This document shows, one piece after another, positions 24,401 through 31,221 of a stretch of 35,275 nt of DNA. Below the pieces are notes generated by a model. That model was not told the origin of the DNA, searched no databases, and worked only from the letters and a program-made list of their open reading frames with translations. Both the position numbers and the translations under genes were made by a program. The stretch comes from a virus, in IMG/VR virus record IMGVR_UViG_3300029988_000016, positions 1 through 35,275 of that record; one strand, given 5' to 3'. How positions within the stretch are numbered: the first letter of the stretch is position 1; each line of letters begins with the position of its first letter.

Positions 24401-24460
24401 ATTTTGATGCCAGCGCGGTTTGATTGGGAGAAAGACGTAACCCCGCAGAAACTCGATTGA
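21419..24460 (+). CDS. Strawberry-notch-type SF2 helicase (phage DarB-like helicase half)
   Basis: 1013 residues from the ATG at 21419; an in-frame GTG at 21389 lies before the -10 box and is less likely. Walker A is SDQTGVGKGR at about 110-119, the special GVGKGR form of Strawberry-notch helicases. Walker B is FILDESHNAGG (about 230), motif III FLSATW, and the C-terminal helicase domain has NQAGSTGISLHASD and VFMQILGRSNRTGQ. In P1, DarB contains a helicase of this type and protects incoming DNA from type I restriction, so an antirestriction or DNA-remodelling role is plausible. It is transcribed with the late direction but has its own promoter. No methyltransferase part is present here; one is in the convergent gene. 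Confidence 0.85.
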   Translation: MIDLSTRLLLLNRRTRIQRPVENLNAYQEVYTSLSSLQDEAVMCPRSMKEPMREAMERVRSEVGDLDEFVAREMEYPSVKEMQSYFMGLQVDSIALAIWQIRKQKALINSDQTGVGKGRVAAAVCRWTILHGLLPIFVTYSDTLFTDFQRDLDDIGFGPSVWPLLFNAGASITEQTTGRKIFSNKSSMKGVLTRISESGELPRARNAVYLTYSQINTINIQQEALAKLARKAVFILDESHNAGGYDSNTGAFFQEVLPAAHGVMFLSATWAKRPDNMTLYATKTDISIAIPDNQRVSDAIRAGGPPLQTVVSHQLAQTGQLVRRERSFEGISILNFIDDRNQLYQEQICDDVTEVLRAIFKADMAYHQEDFETLRLQYKKRSIKIYHHKFSAIVHNIVKQFLLALKSDAAADCAIEALGRGEKPIVALESTMGAFLDSYVSAENLTEGELLDKLSWSTILRRALDRTLHYTVKTPMGNDRQEFPRHRLYVETEAKYREAERLLDNLAVTLPVSPIDWIRTRITQAGFTVAEITGRSYRINYAGPVPVLSSVPASERKDRVQTGSLFNNGGVDCLILNQAGSTGISLHASDKFKDQQQRHMIVAQPAGDVNVFMQILGRSNRTGQMVLPRYTMLSLAIPAEIRPAISLAKKLKSLNANTSSNTRSAMSIEAPDMMNKYGDKIVAEWLHENEQIARLMGLTMDKSEEEGGTPEEDLARTATGRSALLPVKEQREFMETITESYTDYIAYLDETGQNDLEPKTYDFDAEQKTSHVIYVGSDPSSPFGEDAIFGTYSIKRQGKSYTPEEVEDLIAQTYGPDLMKYEPWQRDTYHARTLSAHLEGLFKPYIEGVEAPHIFDRAQKIREWSRTILNDFRMGTGLRIEINGDTYNGIIYDIRSRKKVSGNPYAPSSLKFYIAVNGPLREVRVPGSQIKKITLSNLGRNADIAELFQDYLSDTRQRAKIITGNLLGAYGQLKPGSKGRIITFTKHEGGTEQGILMPARFDWEKDVTPQKLD

Positions 24461-24471
24461 GTCCTGCGGGG
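24441..24471. terminator. Bidirectional terminator at the convergent junction, containing the CAGGACTC word
   Basis: CCCCGCAG at 24441-24448 pairs perfectly with CTGCGGGG at 24464-24471; inside, ACTC-GATT-GAGT forms a further 4-base-pair stem. The helicase stop lies inside it and the opposing gene ends 8 bases beyond. One arm and part of the loop make GAGTCCTG (24459-24466), a copy of the genome-wide word. Poly-T is weak on the + side, better on the - side. Confidence 0.65.
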
Positions 24472-24478
24472 TGTTGGA

Positions 24479-27154
24479 TTACCAGTTGGAATTAGGGAGA
24501 GCATGGAATGCGGCGTTCTCTTCTTCGTCAGGCCCATCGACGCTGTTCATCTTGAAACTGCTGATTTCTTCCTGATCATCTGCAAGCAAGTCAAAGAGCG
24601 TTGGCGTGTTCATTCCGACCTCTGCTGCCTTCATGTACCGCAGCGCATCGGCAAAGTATGCCTCAGACAGTTCCACGCCCAGGCCTTTGCGCCCCATCTT
24701 GACCGCGTGCATGGCCACGGTGCCGATTCCAACGAACGGGTCGAATACCGTTTCTCCCGGCATTGAGAACTGCTCAATTGCCCGCTTTGCAATGTCCTCT
24801 TGCATCGGGCAAAGATGCTGGTCGTGCCCGGTGGCCTGCTGCTGCATGTTGAGCGTCCGCATCCGCGCAATATCGGTCCAGACATCAGGACTCCAACTCT
24901 GCGGCTGCAGAAGCATGAACGTCGCCGGCAAGCGGCTCCCAGCAATCTTGCATGGGCATTGTCCGCACTTCCGGTCTCCGATGTGGATGTGACCGCATTC
25001 CTTGCATTGCTCCAGACTCTCGCTCAGTCCGACGTGCGCGAAATAGTCGTAGACCTGGCGCATGGAGTCCTGACGAAACAATTTGAAGATTCGATCATGC
25101 GGTATCCCTTCAAAGTCCTGCGGCGTGATTGAACGGTTTCCGTTTGACCGCATAAAACCGTGAGCGTCAATCTGCCAACGTGAGCGCGAATAGCTCTTCT
25201 TGCTCTTCACCACAGGCTTGTCGGCGTACCCATTGCTCGTGTCAGTAGGAGGCTTGCGGAATATCAGGAGATACTCTGGCATCCCCGCGCCCATGCGGCT
25301 TCCGTCTTTGCATTGCTCTGTCCATCCCAGGCGATAGGTTTGATTGTTCTCGCGCACAACATCGGTCACGATGGTCTTGCGGGCAAGAAAACCGAATCCG
25401 TGTTTCTCGAAAGCATGTGCGCAGGCATCGGAGAAACGATAGACGGTCTGAAATCCCATGCCTGTCATCCCGCTGGGCGTGATGCGGTCCTTGACGTGAA
25501 TTGCGGCGACGCGGCCGGGTGACAGAACGCGAAAAAGTTCAGGAATCAAAAAGTCCATCTGTGCCCAGAAGTGGTCATTGTCCTCAGAGTGCCCGAAATC
25601 GCGGAACGATGGGCTGTACTCGTACTGAGTAGAGAACGGGATGCTGGTCAAGATCAGATCGACACTGCTATCTAGCATCGATGCTGTTTCGGGAACGCAG
25701 TCATTATTGACGATTTTCCAGTTCTCCCCTGAAACTTCCACCCGTTCGACGTTCATCTTCCGCGTCGATGCTTCAGCAAGAGCAGCAGACCCGAGTCCGT
25801 ACTTGCGGATGATCGCCGTCATGTTGGCAATCATCTCGTTGTGCTGCTCCCACTTCTTTTCAAGGGAGCGACGAATCTCCCGCTCAGCTTCGGTATAGAT
25901 GATGTCGATGATTACGTCGCGCTCTTGCAAGAAACGGTGAATGCGGTGACATGCCTGAATGAAGGCATAGAACTTGTACCCGACTCCAGGGAAGATGGCA
26001 TGGCGTGCCTGTTGAAGATTGCACCCGGCCCCATACATCGAAGGCTTGGAAATGAACGCTTGCGTATCGCCATCTCTCCAGTTCTTCATCAGTTTTTCGC
26101 GTTCGTCAATGTCCTGATTTCCATAGAGAGAGGAGCAGGTAGAGCCCATCGACTTAACGAGTTCATCGACGGCGCGTTGCTCATCATTCAATTCGCACCA
26201 GATGATGAATTGATCGTATCCATAGAGCGTCTTGTCTGTCTTCTCGATGATCTCCCGAATCTTCTCTACGCGGCGCGTAAGGCTGTTGCGTTTTTCGCGG
26301 GCTGCACATGTTACGCCGATAGCCGAGTTGCTTAAGAGCCGTCCTTGTCCGTTCGGCTCCTGGCCGGCGTCAGAATGATCGGAGGGAATCTCGTGCCAGC
26401 GCACCGTCATTGGGGGGAGAGCGTAGCCAGCATCGTCAAACCCAAGATCAGAGGGAGTCTGGAGGAATACTGCCCAGGACGCACACCACAGCCAGAATTC
26501 ATGCTCACGGCTGGCAACCAACGTAAGTTCATCGGCGTGCTCACTGTCTCGCTTGAACCAGCGGGTCTTCGCGGCGGAAATGTCCATCACGTCGAGGAAT
26601 GCGGCATAGGCGAGCAACTCGATGTAGTCGTTTGGGGAAGGAGTCGCCGTCGCCACAAAGCGATAGATGCCGCTGCTCTCAAACAACCCCATCAGTTTTC
26701 TGAAGGTGGCAGTTCCGCCGAATCCCCGAAGAACTGCGGCCTCGTCCAGAGATACGGCGCTGAATTGACGCGGGTCCAACTTCCCGTCTCGCACGGTCTC
26801 ATAGTTGGTGATATAGATGCCTGTTGCTCCGCATTCTTCAAGTGAGCGAACGAACTTCGCCCCGATGCCGAGCATGGCAGCGTCCTTCATAAACTCGAAG
26901 CGTACCCCGAGCGGGCAGACGATGAGGCCTCGACCGCCGACCTTTGCGCACACCAAGCGCAGAATCTCCAACTGGCAAACAGTCTTACCAAGGCCGAAAG
27001 CTGCGAAGATGGCTGCCCGGCCGCGCTTGACAGCCCACTTGACGATAGCTCGCTGGTGGGGCTTGAGAATTGCATTGATCTCGTCATCCTCTACGGTAAA
27101 TCCGGTGTCGGGAATCGTGAGAACTTTCGCCTTCAAAAACTCTTCATAGTTCAT
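24479..27154 (-). CDS. SF2 helicase - DNA methyltransferase fusion
   Basis: 891 residues. The start is the ATG at 27154 (SD AAAGGAAAG); a frame extension to 27208 would overlap the promoter. N-terminal helicase: LKPHQRAIVKWAV, Walker A AAFGLGKT (about 51-58), VSLDEAAVL (Walker B), ATATPSPND (motif III), and FIQACHRIHRF (motif VI). From about 470: WKIVNNDCVP, TSIPFSTQYEY (motif IV position), a CKECGHIHIGDRKCGQCPC zinc cluster, and DPFVGIGTVAMHAVKMGR with GVELSEAYF (motif I). Motif IV before motif I means a beta-class amino (N6A or N4C) methyltransferase. The usual (D/S)PP(Y/F) is SIPF here. Likely role: modifying phage DNA against host restriction. Confidence 0.85.
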   Translation of the reverse strand: MNYEEFLKAKVLTIPDTGFTVEDDEINAILKPHQRAIVKWAVKRGRAAIFAAFGLGKTVCQLEILRLVCAKVGGRGLIVCPLGVRFEFMKDAAMLGIGAKFVRSLEECGATGIYITNYETVRDGKLDPRQFSAVSLDEAAVLRGFGGTATFRKLMGLFESSGIYRFVATATPSPNDYIELLAYAAFLDVMDISAAKTRWFKRDSEHADELTLVASREHEFWLWCASWAVFLQTPSDLGFDDAGYALPPMTVRWHEIPSDHSDAGQEPNGQGRLLSNSAIGVTCAAREKRNSLTRRVEKIREIIEKTDKTLYGYDQFIIWCELNDEQRAVDELVKSMGSTCSSLYGNQDIDEREKLMKNWRDGDTQAFISKPSMYGAGCNLQQARHAIFPGVGYKFYAFIQACHRIHRFLQERDVIIDIIYTEAEREIRRSLEKKWEQHNEMIANMTAIIRKYGLGSAALAEASTRKMNVERVEVSGENWKIVNNDCVPETASMLDSSVDLILTSIPFSTQYEYSPSFRDFGHSEDNDHFWAQMDFLIPELFRVLSPGRVAAIHVKDRITPSGMTGMGFQTVYRFSDACAHAFEKHGFGFLARKTIVTDVVRENNQTYRLGWTEQCKDGSRMGAGMPEYLLIFRKPPTDTSNGYADKPVVKSKKSYSRSRWQIDAHGFMRSNGNRSITPQDFEGIPHDRIFKLFRQDSMRQVYDYFAHVGLSESLEQCKECGHIHIGDRKCGQCPCKIAGSRLPATFMLLQPQSWSPDVWTDIARMRTLNMQQQATGHDQHLCPMQEDIAKRAIEQFSMPGETVFDPFVGIGTVAMHAVKMGRKGLGVELSEAYFADALRYMKAAEVGMNTPTLFDLLADDQEEISSFKMNSVDGPDEEENAAFHALPNSNW

Positions 27155-27178
27155 GATCTTTCCTTTCGGTGTGTGGTG

Positions 27179-27208
27179 ATTATAAAGCAAACGGTTGTCG
27201 ATTATCAA
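27179..27208 (-). promoter_or_regulatory. Sigma70-type promoter for the helicase-methyltransferase gene
   Basis: On the minus strand TTGATA (27203-27208) is followed after 18 bases by TATAAT (27179-27184). The gene starts 25 bases downstream with SD AAAGGAAAG. The -35 box overlaps the stop codon of the DUF1937 gene. The fusion gene can thus be expressed apart from the replication operon. Confidence 0.75.
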
Positions 27209-27537
27209 AGTTTATTTGGGTCCAGATATTCGACCGGAATGCCCTTGTCTTTCGCGATGACGATCTCAGCTTGAACCCCTTTAGACTGCTCCCATCCCGG
27301 CATCATGGCGACGACAACCTTCTCTGAGACGCAGATGAACTCCTCGTCGAAGTGCTGCCAGTAGTCCCAACCTCTCGGAAGTTCGCAGCGCTCGGCTATG
27401 GGATGAGTGTGGGCAATGGGGCTGAAGACAACCAACCCTCGCGCCATCAGGACTCCAGCAATGCGGCACACCTCGCCAAAGCGTAGAGCTTCCACGGTCC
27501 TGTCCGGATGGCTGTACGGACTTGCTAAGTAGATCAT
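27205..27537 (-). CDS. DUF1937 family protein (deoxyribosyltransferase-like fold)
   Basis: 110 residues from the ATG at 27537 (SD AAAGGAGG, ATGA overlap with the HNH gene). MIYLASPYSHPD is the hallmark start of DUF1937, related to nucleoside 2-deoxyribosyltransferases. Also seen: VFSPIAHTHPIAERCELP, DYWQHFDEEFICVSEKVVVA, and a conserved-looking WEQSKGVQAEIVIAKDKGIP. Such proteins may bind or hydrolyse nucleotides; the exact role in phages is unknown. A longer frame to 27633 overlaps the previous gene and lacks support. Confidence 0.85.
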   Translation of the reverse strand: MIYLASPYSHPDRTVEALRFGEVCRIAGVLMARGLVVFSPIAHTHPIAERCELPRGWDYWQHFDEEFICVSEKVVVAMMPGWEQSKGVQAEIVIAKDKGIPVEYLDPNKL

Positions 27538-27893
27538 CGAACCTCCTTTATCTTCTTTCCTTGCTGGTGACTGGCTGCGATATGGCACCAATAGCAGCCT
27601 CCGAGGAGCGTGTTGCCGACCGCTTCCGTCCAACCGAATCGGCGTTTCCCGTGGAGGTGGACAAGGTGCCAGCGTTCAAAGATGCTTCCATTGCTTGGCA
27701 GGACCCCGAAGATGTGCTTTGGATGTAGAGGCTTTCCCTCTTCGTCTCGTAACTCGCACTGGCCGCCGCATCGTTCATAAACCCTGTCACGCTCGGTTTC
27801 CTTCTCTGCATTGGTCGGTTGCCCCTTCCGCACTCCTGGCCGCTTCTTGCGTACTGGCGTGTAGCGCTTCAGTGGAGTCCTTCGGGGGATCAT
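27534..27893 (-). CDS. HNH-type nuclease-like zinc protein
   Basis: 119 residues from the ATG at 27893, which overlaps the upstream stop (ATGA). Basic N-terminus (MIPRRTPLKRYTPVRKKRPG), then RCGGQCEL, a HLVHLHGKRRFGW segment and GNTLLGGCYWCHIAASHQ. The paired Cys plus 'H-x-x-H ... N ... C-x-x-CH' arrangement fits an HNH (beta-beta-alpha metal) nuclease; NinG-like recombination proteins are an alternative. Located in the replication operon between small proteins and DUF1937. Confidence 0.7.
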   Translation of the reverse strand: MIPRRTPLKRYTPVRKKRPGVRKGQPTNAEKETERDRVYERCGGQCELRDEEGKPLHPKHIFGVLPSNGSIFERWHLVHLHGKRRFGWTEAVGNTLLGGCYWCHIAASHQQGKKIKEVR

Positions 27894-28096
27894 GCTCTCA
27901 CCATCTTTCCTTCTGGAGTCCTGCGCATAACCAGATGCCAACTTGGCCCGCGCGAAACAACTTCGCAGTCGTCTCCGGTCATTGATTCTGTGAGGTTGGC
28001 GACTCGTTCGGCGAGTCCAAGTTGGGTGAATGGTTGGCAGACAGTGTGCTGTCGAGTCCGTCCGTAGGGATAGGTGCGCTTGGGTTGGTTTTCCAT
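27890..28096 (-). CDS. Small protein in the replication operon, overlaps another ORF
   Basis: 68 residues. MENQPKRTYPYGRTRQHTVC followed by a helix (LGLAERVANLTESM) and a strand pattern (CEVVSRGPSWHLVMRRTPEG) suggests a compact domain. Its stop overlaps the HNH start (ATGA). Its first 118 bases lie in another frame of the ORF at 27979-28176. SD is weak (AAAGAGA). Function unknown. Confidence 0.6.
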   Translation of the reverse strand: MENQPKRTYPYGRTRQHTVCQPFTQLGLAERVANLTESMTGDDCEVVSRGPSWHLVMRRTPEGKMVRA

Positions 28097-28176
28097 ACGT
28101 TCTCTTTCAGATAGCTGGTTATGGCGGTCAACTGCCGCTGGATGAGGTTCAAATCAACATCAGGACGCTCACGCAT
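27979..28176 (-). CDS. Small ORF directly after dnaB, overlapping the next gene
   Basis: 65 codons starting from an ATG 5 bases before the DnaB stop is reached (28176), preceded by AAGGAAA. The N-terminal half is a clear helix (DVDLNLIQRQLTAITSYLKE), the C-terminal half is Ser/Pro/Asn-rich and probably disordered, and lies out of frame over the next gene for 118 bases. Either a true overlapping gene or a shorter protein with an overprinted tail. Confidence 0.5.
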   Translation of the reverse strand: MRERPDVDLNLIQRQLTAITSYLKENVWKTNPSAPIPTDGLDSTLSANHSPNLDSPNESPTSQNQ

Positions 28177-29524
28177 AGTAATCGTTTCCTTCATAGTCAA
28201 TTTCCGCTTCAGCCTCAAAGCAAAGTTTGCGCGGATTAAACTCTCCGTCTACATTTCCAGGTGAACCGCCGCCACGGATGAGTGCTAAATTGATGTTTGC
28301 CTTTCGCGTCATCTTCAGCGTTTCTTTGTCCTGATACCGATGCAAGAGGACCATCGCAAAGCAGTCCTGAAGCGGCTTCTTGCTCTCGCTGATGTCGCCC
28401 GGCTGCGGCCGCTTGTCAGCAAACTCTCTCGGCACTTCCCCAAGTTGGAAGAGGTTGAGCAGTGCTGCGTTCTTGTGCTGCTTGATCTTCTTGCGCAACC
28501 GCTCCGAGTTCTCGACGTAGCGCTTTCGGATGTCCCGATCGCCGCCGGCTATCAGTCCGAAGTGGTCCAGGACAAACAGCACGTCGCCATCCTTGCGTGC
28601 CTCCCGGTCGATGGCCCAGCATATATGGTCACAGTCCATGTCACCGTCATAGATCGTAAGCGGCCATTCGCCGATGGCGTAAAGCCCTTGCATCACGAGC
28701 GCTTGCTGTTCTGGAGTCCTGAGTTCTGGCTTGACCACGACAATGTTCGGAAGATATACAACGTGAGGGACCAGGTTCAACTCGACCTCTTCGTGGTCCA
28801 TCTCCAGCGAGAACCAGACGACGCGGGCTGTGCCGTTGATGCAGTTGTACGCCGTTGACAGGACTCCCATACCTGTCTTGCCCACCTTTGGCCGCGCTGC
28901 AACGATGGTGTAGCGCCCCTTCCGGTATCCGCCTCCCATCTTTGCGTCAAGCCATGCGTTGCCAGTCGGGATGCCCCGCGGCGTCTTCTCTTGGTACTCC
29001 CGCACTACCCTATCCATGAGTTCGACGATGTGACTCTGAATCGGAGCTTTGTTCGAGTCCTGTTGAGGTTCGGCAATCTTCTCGATCTGCTTTATCATCC
29101 GGCCAGCAAGTTCAAGCGCTGGCATCTCCTGATCTTGTGCCCGTGACATTGCCTGAGAGGAAAAGACCATCAGTCTCCGCAACAGGCTCTTGTCTTTGAC
29201 GATGCGGATGTACTCTTCGATGACCGGCCGGCGCGGCAAACCCTCAGTCAAACTCGCCAAGTAGGCCACTCCGCCAATCGCCTCAATCTCTTTGTAGCGG
29301 GCCAGCTCATTGGATAGGGTGACAATGTCCACGGCGCGCTGCTCGTTTATCAACTCAGTCATGCGCAGGAAGATGCGCTGGTGCGAGTCGAGCGAGAAAT
29401 CGTCTGCCGTCAGCTTCTCTGCGCATTCGGCGTGGGCAGCATTGTCAAGCAGGATCGCCCCGAGGATGGTCTTCTCTGCGTCGATGTTGGCCGGTAGCCC
29501 GTCTATCTGGAGGTCCGCTTTCAC
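28169..29524 (-). CDS. Replicative DNA helicase, DnaB family
   Basis: 451 residues, GTG start overlapping the stop of the 354-residue ORF (GTGA). DnaB N-terminal domain: IDAEKTILGAILLDNAAHAE, SHQRIFLRMTELINEQRAVD. RecA-like core: GIPTGNAWLDAKMGGGYRKG, Walker A ARPKVGKTG (about 213-221), Walker B-type VLFVLDHFGLIAGG, and a sensor-like QLGEVPREFADKRPQPGDIS stretch. It unwinds the fork for phage DNA replication. The genes at 30700 and 31049 upstream are likely partners. Confidence 0.92.
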   Translation of the reverse strand: MKADLQIDGLPANIDAEKTILGAILLDNAAHAECAEKLTADDFSLDSHQRIFLRMTELINEQRAVDIVTLSNELARYKEIEAIGGVAYLASLTEGLPRRPVIEEYIRIVKDKSLLRRLMVFSSQAMSRAQDQEMPALELAGRMIKQIEKIAEPQQDSNKAPIQSHIVELMDRVVREYQEKTPRGIPTGNAWLDAKMGGGYRKGRYTIVAARPKVGKTGMGVLSTAYNCINGTARVVWFSLEMDHEEVELNLVPHVVYLPNIVVVKPELRTPEQQALVMQGLYAIGEWPLTIYDGDMDCDHICWAIDREARKDGDVLFVLDHFGLIAGGDRDIRKRYVENSERLRKKIKQHKNAALLNLFQLGEVPREFADKRPQPGDISESKKPLQDCFAMVLLHRYQDKETLKMTRKANINLALIRGGGSPGNVDGEFNPRKLCFEAEAEIDYEGNDYYA

Positions 29525-30585
29525 TTACTGCCTTTCGGTGTCGAGGTACGCTTCGATGAAGGCTTTGGCTGTTTCCGATACGATTGCATCGCCGTAACCG
29601 CGCAACTTGACCACTCGGGCGGCAACCCCATGAGCCAGCGGCTGTACTCCGGGTCCAATTGGCCGGCACTTTCCGTCCCTGCCAATCCACCAGTCGCAAT
29701 CTCCCCAATAACCGCGAGTTGCGCCTGTCTCGGCAATTGATCGAGCCGTGATCGGATCGACCCATCCGGGTCCACGCCAGTCTCGGACATTCCCGAACTG
29801 TCCTTCCAATCCCTCGAACTTGGCGTCGATCTCGACGCCAAGTTCGAGAACTTCACTACATGCTCCAGCGATGCCGTATGTTTCGTTCCGTCCTGCATCC
29901 GTCCCGTTGCGTCCATCCTTTCCGTCGAGCAGGACCGGCCACCGTTGGGGGTGCAAGGACTCGGGACAGACGAGAGAATCTCCGCATGATTGAGTGTGAT
30001 GTTGTGCGTCGTGTAATCCCTCCCCGGTTTCCTTAAAGCATCGGTCTGCGTCGGGGTCGGAACACTTGCCAGCGACAACGCTTGAGCCACATCTACCAGT
30101 TGGCTGCAAGCATTCACCCGCTCTATACGCTTCTGCGAGTAGGCTTGGCATTTCTCCGGCGGCAATCTTGAGTTGTTCCAATCGCCTAGATTGGGAGTCG
30201 GCACAGAAGAATAGACGGTATCTTCTGTGCGGCGCTCCGACGCCACAAGCACCCAGTACCGCCGCCGCAAAGGCGTACTCCTCCGCTTCCATGTCTGTTG
30301 AAACAAGGTCGAGCCAGCCGTGTCCAATCGCTCCATCAGCCTGTTCACCAAAGACTGTTCCAGGGCCGCACTCGCGGATGAGATTGAACCATACCGGCCA
30401 GAGATGACGAGGGTCGTCAAACCCCTCTCCTTTGCCCGCAACTGAGAAGGAAGGGCAGGGACAACTTCCGGTCCAGACTGCGCGGTCGTCAGGCCATCCC
30501 GCGAGTCTGAGCGCGTAGCTCCAGACGCCGATTCCTGCAAAGAAATGGCACTGGGTATATCCCATAACGTCGGCTGGTCTGACAT
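29521..30585 (-). CDS. Overprinted 354-residue ORF in another frame of the C5 methyltransferase gene
   Basis: Start ATG at 30585, with AAAGGAG at 30594-30600, spaced 8 bases: a strong SD inside the methyltransferase gene. Its stop overlaps the DnaB GTG (GTGA). N-terminus MSDQPTLWDIPSAISLQESA; then LDTAGSTLFQQTWKRRSTPL, repeats of the type SVPTPNLGDW, SVPTPTQTDA, SVPSPCTPNG, STPSSRDWKD, and near the end EYSRWLMGLPPEWSSCAVTA. I recall very similar products annotated in other phages, as hypothetical or methyltransferase-associated proteins. An end like 'SRWLMG.PPEW' recalls a C5 methyltransferase target-recognition region. Function unknown; about 1.06 kb overlap with the methyltransferase. Confidence 0.6.
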   Translation of the reverse strand: MSDQPTLWDIPSAISLQESASGATRSDSRDGLTTAQSGPEVVPALPSQLRAKERGLTTLVISGRYGSISSASAALEQSLVNRLMERLDTAGSTLFQQTWKRRSTPLRRRYWVLVASERRTEDTVYSSVPTPNLGDWNNSRLPPEKCQAYSQKRIERVNACSQLVDVAQALSLASVPTPTQTDALRKPGRDYTTHNITLNHAEILSSVPSPCTPNGGRSCSTERMDATGRMQDGTKHTASLEHVVKFSNLASRSTPSSRDWKDSSGMSETGVDPDGSIRSRLDQLPRQAQLAVIGEIATGGLAGTESAGQLDPEYSRWLMGLPPEWSSCAVTAMQSYRKQPKPSSKRTSTPKGSK

Positions 30586-30703
30586 CTTTGATGCTCCTTT
30601 CGTCCACGTCGCCCGGCGCAATCAAACCGGCCTTGATGAGTTCACGCAACCATGCAGCCTTCTGGGGATCAAACTCGTTGTAATACGCAGCAGGACTCGT
30701 CAC
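29525..30703 (-). CDS. C5-cytosine DNA methyltransferase
   Basis: 392 residues from the GTG at 30703, which overlaps the stop of the previous gene (GTGA); a GTG at 30745 is less likely. Motif I HFFAGIGVWSYALRLAGW; motif IV GSCPCPSFSVAGKGEGF with the catalytic Cys in PC (usual PCQ is PCP here); motif VI as FGEQ; motif VIII GAPHRRYRLFF; motifs IX-X VKLRGYGDAIVSETAKAFIE. The enzyme methylates cytosine in a specific site, probably to protect phage DNA. The middle (about 190-330) is low-complexity and variable, and is exactly where the other-frame ORF has its repeats. Confidence 0.88.
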   Translation of the reverse strand: MTSPAAYYNEFDPQKAAWLRELIKAGLIAPGDVDERSIKDVRPADVMGYTQCHFFAGIGVWSYALRLAGWPDDRAVWTGSCPCPSFSVAGKGEGFDDPRHLWPVWFNLIRECGPGTVFGEQADGAIGHGWLDLVSTDMEAEEYAFAAAVLGACGVGAPHRRYRLFFCADSQSRRLEQLKIAAGEMPSLLAEAYRAGECLQPTGRCGSSVVAGKCSDPDADRCFKETGEGLHDAQHHTQSCGDSLVCPESLHPQRWPVLLDGKDGRNGTDAGRNETYGIAGACSEVLELGVEIDAKFEGLEGQFGNVRDWRGPGWVDPITARSIAETGATRGYWGDCDWWIGRDGKCRPIGPGVQPLAHGVAARVVKLRGYGDAIVSETAKAFIEAYLDTERQ

Positions 30704-31221
30704 TCTGGCCTCGTCCCATCCCGGTAGATCTTCGGAACCCCGCACGCGGCCAAGAACTGCGCCGGCGTGGGCATTTTCTTCAGCGTTTCATCCTGGCTCA
30801 GGACTCGATAAGCCGTGTCCATGTCCTGATCTGTCCGATGTCCTACCCGCTCCTCGTAGAGCGAGAGCAACTCCTCATCGGCTGTCACGCCAAAGATGCG
30901 CGCCAGTTTCGCCACAATGCCCCTCAGATGCCTTTGTGGGTGCCGAATGGACCGGATGGCCACCAGAAGCGTACCGAAGTCAGGACACGCCGTTTCCCGG
31001 TCACGCCGCGGGCTCTCTGCAATCTTTTGGATGGTTGCAATCACATCCTCAAATGGTTCCGTCAATAGTCCTTCCGAAAAGGCTGTCAGTGTCGGTTGGC
31101 TGTACTCGCCTCCCCTCATCAACGCGAGCGTCCCGAGCGCCACTATGATCTGCTGCTTGGGAGACAGCGGCTCTGACTGCATCAACTGTCCGGTCTGCTT
31201 TCTTACCAGTCTGCTTTCCAT
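30700..31221 (-). CDS. Replication-associated protein, possible helicase loader
   Basis: 173 residues from the ATG at 31221 (SD ACGGAGC). Helical, with SEPLSPKQQIIVALGTLALM, PQRHLRGIVAKLARIFGVTA and a C-terminal DMDTAYRVLSQDETLKKMPT-PAQF. The 'short helices ... P(T)PAQF' end resembles G39P-like helicase-loader or lambda P-type partner proteins; the position one gene upstream of a methyltransferase and DnaB supports this. No Walker motif. It overlaps the upstream gene by 173 bases out of frame. Confidence 0.45.
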   Translation of the reverse strand: MESRLVRKQTGQLMQSEPLSPKQQIIVALGTLALMRGGEYSQPTLTAFSEGLLTEPFEDVIATIQKIAESPRRDRETACPDFGTLLVAIRSIRHPQRHLRGIVAKLARIFGVTADEELLSLYEERVGHRTDQDMDTAYRVLSQDETLKKMPTPAQFLAACGVPKIYRDGTRPE

